In this document: one piece after another, positions 61,001 through 64,000 of the stretch | Numbering within the stretch: position 1 is the first letter of the stretch | How the letters are laid out: each line of letters opens with the position of its first letter | Source of the DNA: Micropterus salmoides | Taxonomy: Eukaryota > Chordata > Actinopteri > Centrarchiformes > Centrarchidae | Assembly: GCF_014851395.1 (NCBI RefSeq) | Contig: NW_024043372.1 | Location: 16,291,665 to 16,355,664, forward strand | Reading direction: 5' to 3' | Length of the DNA: 64,000 nucleotides | Notes under the pieces: generated by a model | Told to the model about the DNA's origin: nothing | Databases searched by the model: none | The model's input: only the letters and a program-made list of their open reading frames with translations | Made by a program: the position numbers and the translations under genes

Positions 61001-63884
61001 TTCTAGAAAACATTTGTTTGTCCACTACCTACAAATCTTTCTTAAACATGGTTTAGCATAACAGACAGTTTTGCTTAGAAGAACCCTTGAATTTTTGGCA
61101 CAGGAGAGAAACATCAGCAAATGCATATTGATCATTTGCCTTGCAATGAAAGTGTCTTTTAAAACTAAATGTTGTTTGAAGTCAACTCCATCAAACTTTT
61201 GTATGGGCTGGATTAAGAAGTGGTCAGATTTGCACAGAGAATCAATGTATAACCTGTAAAATGTTTATGGGTCTACAGCCTCCTGCCTTTCATGACTGAA
61301 ACCTAACAATCATACTGTAGCTTTAAGGGGGAAGGTGGCAAGGATGGAGTCTAAACTGCACACACTCTACTCTCCAGTGGTATGCATGGTCTTACCTGTT
61401 GTCGTTGATGTATCCATTTTGAGAGGACTGTAAAAAAAAGGACACCTGCACATTATGAAATGCTTCATTCATCAAGTAGCACTTAAGACCAACAATCTTT
61501 GCCCATCAACCTTTATTCAAGTTTAACATCAGATGTATTTAGGATGTAAAGTGTGACATACAGTGCAGTCTTTCTTTCTGTAATCTGCTCTTTTCTTGCC
61601 AATTACTGTGTAGTTTTACCTCTTCCTATCTCTAAAAAGTATTACAATAAAAATCACTTTTCAAATGAGCTGTTTACAACTCACACACATGCACCAGTGT
61701 TTCTCACATATTAATTTATTTGTGGCGGCCACCACATCATCAACGGTGACCGCCACATATAGATTTTCATTTTCATTTGTTTTTTACGGTTTAAAATGGG
61801 TAAACTGGTAATTGGGTACAGAGCTGCACGCAGCGCATATATTCGCTCAGCACCTCTCGCTCAGTCTCTCTCTCTTTCGCGCGCACACACTGACAACGGA
61901 ACACACCTTTAGACAAATCTGTCCAACACAAAGTCAATGTAAGAGACCCACCTCAAAAAAGTTATTAGCAAGTAGTCTAGCTAGTAGCCTAGGACAGCTA
62001 TGTTAACATTAGAAAAGTGATAGTCAACCCCCCCGCGCCACAGTTACACTGTCATTCTGTGGGAAACACTGCGTGCCTTGTGATTAGGAGTGGCAAGAAG
62101 AGACTGCTTTATATTAACGCATCACATTAACGCAGTTCTGATTCTTCTCCAATTAAGAAATACTGCCTTCTCACTAGGAGTCAATGGTAACATTTAATGA
62201 CTGAGAAATGAATTGTCCTTCCCAATGTTTGTTACCCTGTCCAGGTCCAATACTTACTTCTCGGGCAAAGATCCGGTCTCGTACCCGCTGATATTCTTCC
62301 TCTCGCTCTTCAATGGACTTGCTACGTCGCCCGTCCTGCAGTGGCACACGGATCTAAAATTTGATAAAAGAATGGTATTGGAAAAATTCTAATATCTAAT
62401 CTTCAAAATGCACAAGTACATTCTGATATTTTATGTTAGCGCGACCTCCTGTAAATGTAAGTAGCAACAAGTCACATGATAACAGTAGAACGAGAGGGAG
62501 AGCAGCTGCCTGCTGTCAAAACATAACAGAATGGAAACTGTGCTAAATGAGTGTTTTGAGGGGCGGAATCAGCGTGGGAAGGTTTAACACCACAAACGTG
62601 ATAGAACAGAATCATTCTACAAAAGGGATATGACAAATATGTAGAAGCATTAGGCGCCAAAGAAAAGTGTCAATGCTTAAAACAAACATTGTTGGAAGGA
62701 ATGAAGAAGTGTGAGAAACTTCCTTCAGACAGCAACAACACAAGCAGAGTTGATACAAAATTATTAAATTTATTATTTTTTATTATAATGATCAAACCAT
62801 GTTTCCGTGGTTGAAAACAACGGGTTTCGATGCTAAACTGAAAACCCCAGAAACTGCCACACGGCTGTACAAGCAAGGTATTATGTTCATTTTGAAAGGA
62901 ATAGAAAATGTTGCAGTTCTGAGTTTTATAGCTGACAAACAGCTAACATGTGTATCTTTTGTCAATACCAAGTCTGACAGCACAGTGGATAGTCAGGTCT
63001 TGAATTGCAAAAAGCACAGCCACAGGCTAAGCAATTTTGTGGCTCAAAGACAGAGAATAAGAAGCAATGGAGTTAAGGTATTGCAAAATGAATACTGTCA
63101 ACTGTGTGTCATTTTGAAAGACAGGAACATGGAAGTTTACTACATATGAATGGCTTTATTAATAGTTTAGTGTTGGTGTTGCTGGTATTGGAAATGAAAA
63201 AGTGGTATCATCTCCAGTTCTAATTTTTATTCATCAACAATCTAACAATCTAGTCTTTCAGTACATAAACAAAGATTATCCCCTAACATTTGTCATGTGT
63301 AGTTATTAGACCTTACAAAGATGACATGACATAATGCAGTTGAAAAAATAAACTTGTTTAAAATAGTACTTCGAACAAAAGCACAGCTGATTGCTGTGTT
63401 TTGTTGCTGTGTCATATCGGCTGATTATATCAGCATGCCGATTTATCAGTTGTGCTCTATTATAGATTCCTAAAATCGCCTTCCACATGCCATTTTCAAT
63501 CTCTGTTGGAACTGACGCTGTTTCACACCCACCTGCCAAATGTGTAATTACAATAATGTACAGTAAACCCTGTTCAAACCCTGCATGCTCTTACACACTG
63601 AAAAGGAAAAAAAAAGGACCACCGTCTCAAAAATACATGAGATAATCCCACAGCAAACATATTTTTGTAGTTACAACCATCAGTCAGTATAAAGGGAAGG
63701 GACATGTTAGGACGACACTCTTCAATTTTTAAACGTAGTTAATTAATAAATGTCATGGTATACAATGCAGCCTACCTGATTATCATCCTTGTCCATGCTG
63801 GCATCATCTCTCTTAAGGATGAACTTCTTCTGGAAGTCCATGTTACGTTCATCTTTGATGTGTTCAGAGAACCTTTGTTCTGGG
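36571..63884 (-). CDS. r3hdm2: r3hdm2, R3H domain-containing protein 2 (C-terminal 17 coding exons)
   Basis: R3H/SUZ-family putative RNA-binding protein. Exons, transcript order: 63776-63884, 62258-62353, 61396-61427, 60647-60700, 57259-57494, 55873-56033, 55226-55324, 52930-53223, 46293-46428, 45094-45251, 44550-44689, 44119-44219, 41378-41547, 41062-41206, 38156-38250, 37580-37664, 36571-36974. All sites are GT/AG and phases agree; 837 residues are in the window. The first exon starts just after the R3H domain (PEQRFSEHIKDE), the second carries the SUZ segment (SIEEREEEYQRVRDRIFARE), then comes a KRRQIF/SSSRQSSTDSD junction and a Ser-rich PVTKASSFSGISILTRGDS block. A long Pro/Gln-rich region is followed by the conserved end (VLEVTDLPEGI to NYDLRVLERASSQ), an RRM-like fold by family knowledge. 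Paralogue r3hdm1 is similar; adjacency to stac3 decides for r3hdm2. The R3H exons lie beyond 64000. Confidence 0.95.
39421..39472 (-). repeat. Dispersed repeat fragment abutting the L2-type LINE
   Basis: On the minus strand it reads ATCCATCCATCGTCAACCGC then TTATCCTGCGTACAAGGTCG, the teleost CCATCCAT/CGCTTATCCTG signature also seen at 13755-13830. It joins directly to the 3' end of the LINE. Confidence 0.5.
39473..40805 (-). mobile_element. 5'-truncated L2-type non-LTR retrotransposon
   Basis: Minus-strand frames give reverse-transcriptase motifs in order: VLLDLTAAFDTVDHEIL near 40640, GIPQGSILG near 40460 and CYADDSQIY near 40335 (the YADD catalytic box), then the typical end KTRHKLKGDRAFAVAAPKLW near 39660. 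The 3' end is AT-rich (GTGCTATATAAATAAATTTT-like) and followed by a TTGATT motif, as in L2 elements. Frameshifts and loss of the 5' half make it dead. It sits in the r3hdm2 intron between exons 38156-38250 and 41062-41206, in the same orientation as the gene. Confidence 0.82.
41860..43085 (-). mobile_element. Decayed Tc1-like DNA transposon
   Basis: The minus strand at 42263-42045 encodes the transposase C-terminus: LHPIEMLWHDLKQAGH and WAKIPPQQCERLIANYRK, ending AVVAAKGGTTS. The catalytic glutamate region (PIEMLW) is present. Upstream catalytic regions are recognisable only as broken nucleotide similarity to a widespread fish Tc1 family. Inner end repeats are visible at both sides (GGCCCTATGTGAAAAAGAAA near 42012; AATTACTTTTTCCACTTAGG near 43056). 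Multiple frame breaks make it non-functional. It lies in an r3hdm2 intron. Confidence 0.8.
47541..47567 (+). repeat. Poly(A) run
   Basis: Twenty-seven consecutive A residues in an r3hdm2 intron. It could be the tail of a retrotransposed sequence, but no recognisable element precedes it on the plus strand. Confidence 0.85.
49074..49641. mobile_element. hAT-type MITE with 8-bp target duplication and internal (CA)n
   Basis: Ends CAGTGTTGG and CCAACACTG are inverted. GTTGTGAT flanks both sides (49066-49073 and 49642-49649), the 8-bp duplication of hAT elements. The interior is the AT-rich GTAATGCGTTATATTACTGC-type sequence common in fish genomes, with a CA microsatellite at 49441-49483. It has no coding capacity. 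Confidence 0.9.
49441..49483 (+). repeat. (AC)n microsatellite inside the MITE
   Basis: Uninterrupted AC tract of about 21 units within the hAT-type MITE. Confidence 0.95.
49786..50000 (+). repeat. Tc1-like left terminal inverted repeat
   Basis: This is the near-perfect inverse of 51151-51367. It contains outer and inner direct repeats (outer near 49797-49814, inner near 49971-49990). The transposase stop codon lies at its inner edge (50003-50005). Confidence 0.9.
50003..50998 (-). CDS. Tc1-like transposase, intact (331 aa)
   Basis: Cut-and-paste DNA transposase acting on the element's own terminal repeats in the nucleus. The start chosen is the ATG at 50998 (MGKTKELSTDIRVKI); upstream in-frame codons lie partly in the terminal repeat. 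Order: paired-type helix-turn-helix DNA binding (residues about 5-110, with GYKRIGKQLGEKRSTV and a SGPPHKISPRG linker that doubles as the basic targeting region), then the DDE catalytic core. Its acidic residues are visible in WSDETKIELFG, FQHDNDPKHTA and SPDLNPIENLW. The glycine box VKHGGGNIMLWGCFS is present. Length is within the usual 330-350. No frameshift or stop is seen, so the protein is potentially functional; activity is untested. Confidence 0.94.
   Translation of the reverse strand: MGKTKELSTDIRVKIVDLHKAGMGYKRIGKQLGEKRSTVGAVIRKWKKHHTTANLPRSGPPHKISPRGVSLIMRTVRNHPKTTRGELMNQLKAAGNTLRRHGLKSCSALKVPLLKKKPVQARMKFAIHHLDDSEEAWKKVMWSDETKIELFGLNSTRRVWRAKNTEYNPKNTIPTVKHGGGNIMLWGCFSAKGTGQLHRIEGRMDGAMYRGILDQHLLPSVRELKMGRGWVFQHDNDPKHTAKATKEWLKKKHIKVLEWPSQSPDLNPIENLWRELKIRVARRQPRNLNDLEAVCREEWANIPAEMCTNLVTNYKNRLTSVLANNGFSTKY
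51151..51367 (-). repeat. Tc1-like right terminal inverted repeat
   Basis: The partner of 49786-50000, at the 5' side of the transposase gene. It should hold the transposase promoter by analogy with related elements. Confidence 0.9.
54644..55182. mobile_element. MITE-like repeat with TAAAGGTG-type inverted ends
   Basis: TAAAGGTGTGGTATGCAAT at 54645-54663 and ATTGCATACCCCACCTTTTA at 55162-55181 are inverted with one internal mismatch. The interior has no coding sequence and includes a CATTTACAGAGCTAGGGC segment shared with 15390-15475. A TA target duplication is possible but not clear. It ends only 44 bp from r3hdm2 exon 55226-55324, and any effect on that exon's splicing is speculative. Confidence 0.55.
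58005..58039 (+). repeat. (CA)n microsatellite
   Basis: Uninterrupted CA tract of about 17 units in an r3hdm2 intron. Confidence 0.95.
59815..59910 (-). repeat. Diverged SINE-like repeat
   Basis: On the plus strand GAGATGCAACAAGGGTCCCA followed by GATTGGATTATAGCTGAGGC is a decayed reverse copy of the tRNA-derived SINE type seen at 18775-18955. The B-box equivalent is mutated. Confidence 0.4.
60898..60917 (+). repeat. (CT)n short microsatellite
   Basis: About ten CT units just upstream, in gene orientation, of r3hdm2 exon 60647-60700. Confidence 0.85.
61695..62071. mobile_element. hAT-type MITE
   Basis: The left end CAGTGTTTCTCACA and right end TGTGGGAAACACTG are inverted with one mismatch and match common hAT termini. 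The 377-bp interior is non-coding. Flanking 8-bp duplications are not clearly preserved, suggesting age. It lies in the r3hdm2 intron between exons 61396-61427 and 62258-62353. Confidence 0.7.
62354..63775. other. r3hdm2 intron with a diverged repeat motif
   Basis: AT-rich. Near 63410-63465 it holds CATATCGGCTGATTATATCA and a CCGATTTATCAG segment that resemble 2085-2145, suggesting two diverged copies of one dispersed repeat. No exon was recognised. Confidence 0.35.
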
Positions 63885-64000
63885 CTGTAGAAAGTACAAA
63901 GACAAAAGGCATGCTTTTTAACATGCTAAAAGAAAAATAGACAAAACATAACATTTGACTGCATTGCAGAAAGAAGTAGGAAAGAGTACTAGGAAAAAAA

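Overview
This is eukaryotic, vertebrate DNA, most likely from a ray-finned (percomorph-like) teleost. It has long AT-rich introns with GT/AG junctions, CA/GT microsatellites, and the mobile-element mix typical of fish: a DIRS retrotransposon, Tc1-like elements, hAT-type MITEs, an L2-type LINE and tRNA-like SINEs. There are no bacterial genes, operons or CRISPR arrays.

Three protein-coding genes could be assembled exon by exon, with reading phases that agree at every junction. (1) stac3, minus strand, 16366-22872: 12 coding exons and a complete 345-residue protein with one C1 and two SH3 domains, the muscle excitation-contraction coupling adaptor. (2) r3hdm2, minus strand, 36571-63884: the last 17 coding exons. 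The R3H-domain exons lie beyond the right edge of the window. STAC3 and R3HDM2 are also neighbours in the same orientation in human, so this is conserved synteny. (3) Between them, on the opposite strand at 25205-33953, is a gene I do not recognise. It has at least four exons, one of 6 kb, and encodes a hydrophilic protein of about 2270-2360 residues. Most of that protein is eight tandem, frame-preserving copies of a unit of about 220 residues.

Layout: 1-384, Ty1/copia reverse-transcriptase fragment; 551-1427, internally deleted Tc1-like element; 4657-9817, DIRS retrotransposon with perfect inverted terminal repeats and an internal complementary region but frameshifted genes; 9818-16183, gene-poor; 16184-22930, stac3; 25205-34350, the repeat-protein gene; 34720-35330, hAT MITE nested in a Tc1-type remnant; 35750-63884, r3hdm2. 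The r3hdm2 introns hold an L2-type LINE (39473-40805), a decayed Tc1 element (41860-43085), a hAT MITE with its target duplication (49074-49641), a structurally complete Tc1-like transposon with an intact 331-residue transposase (49786-51367), and other MITE/SINE copies.

The main candidate for something undescribed is the repeat-protein gene. It sits in an interval that is short in mammals, its repeats look recently homogenised, one basic Trp/Phe module recurs in the next exon, and its start carries a helix matching the PKA-anchoring (AKAP) spacing pattern. No database search was possible, so novelty is not established.
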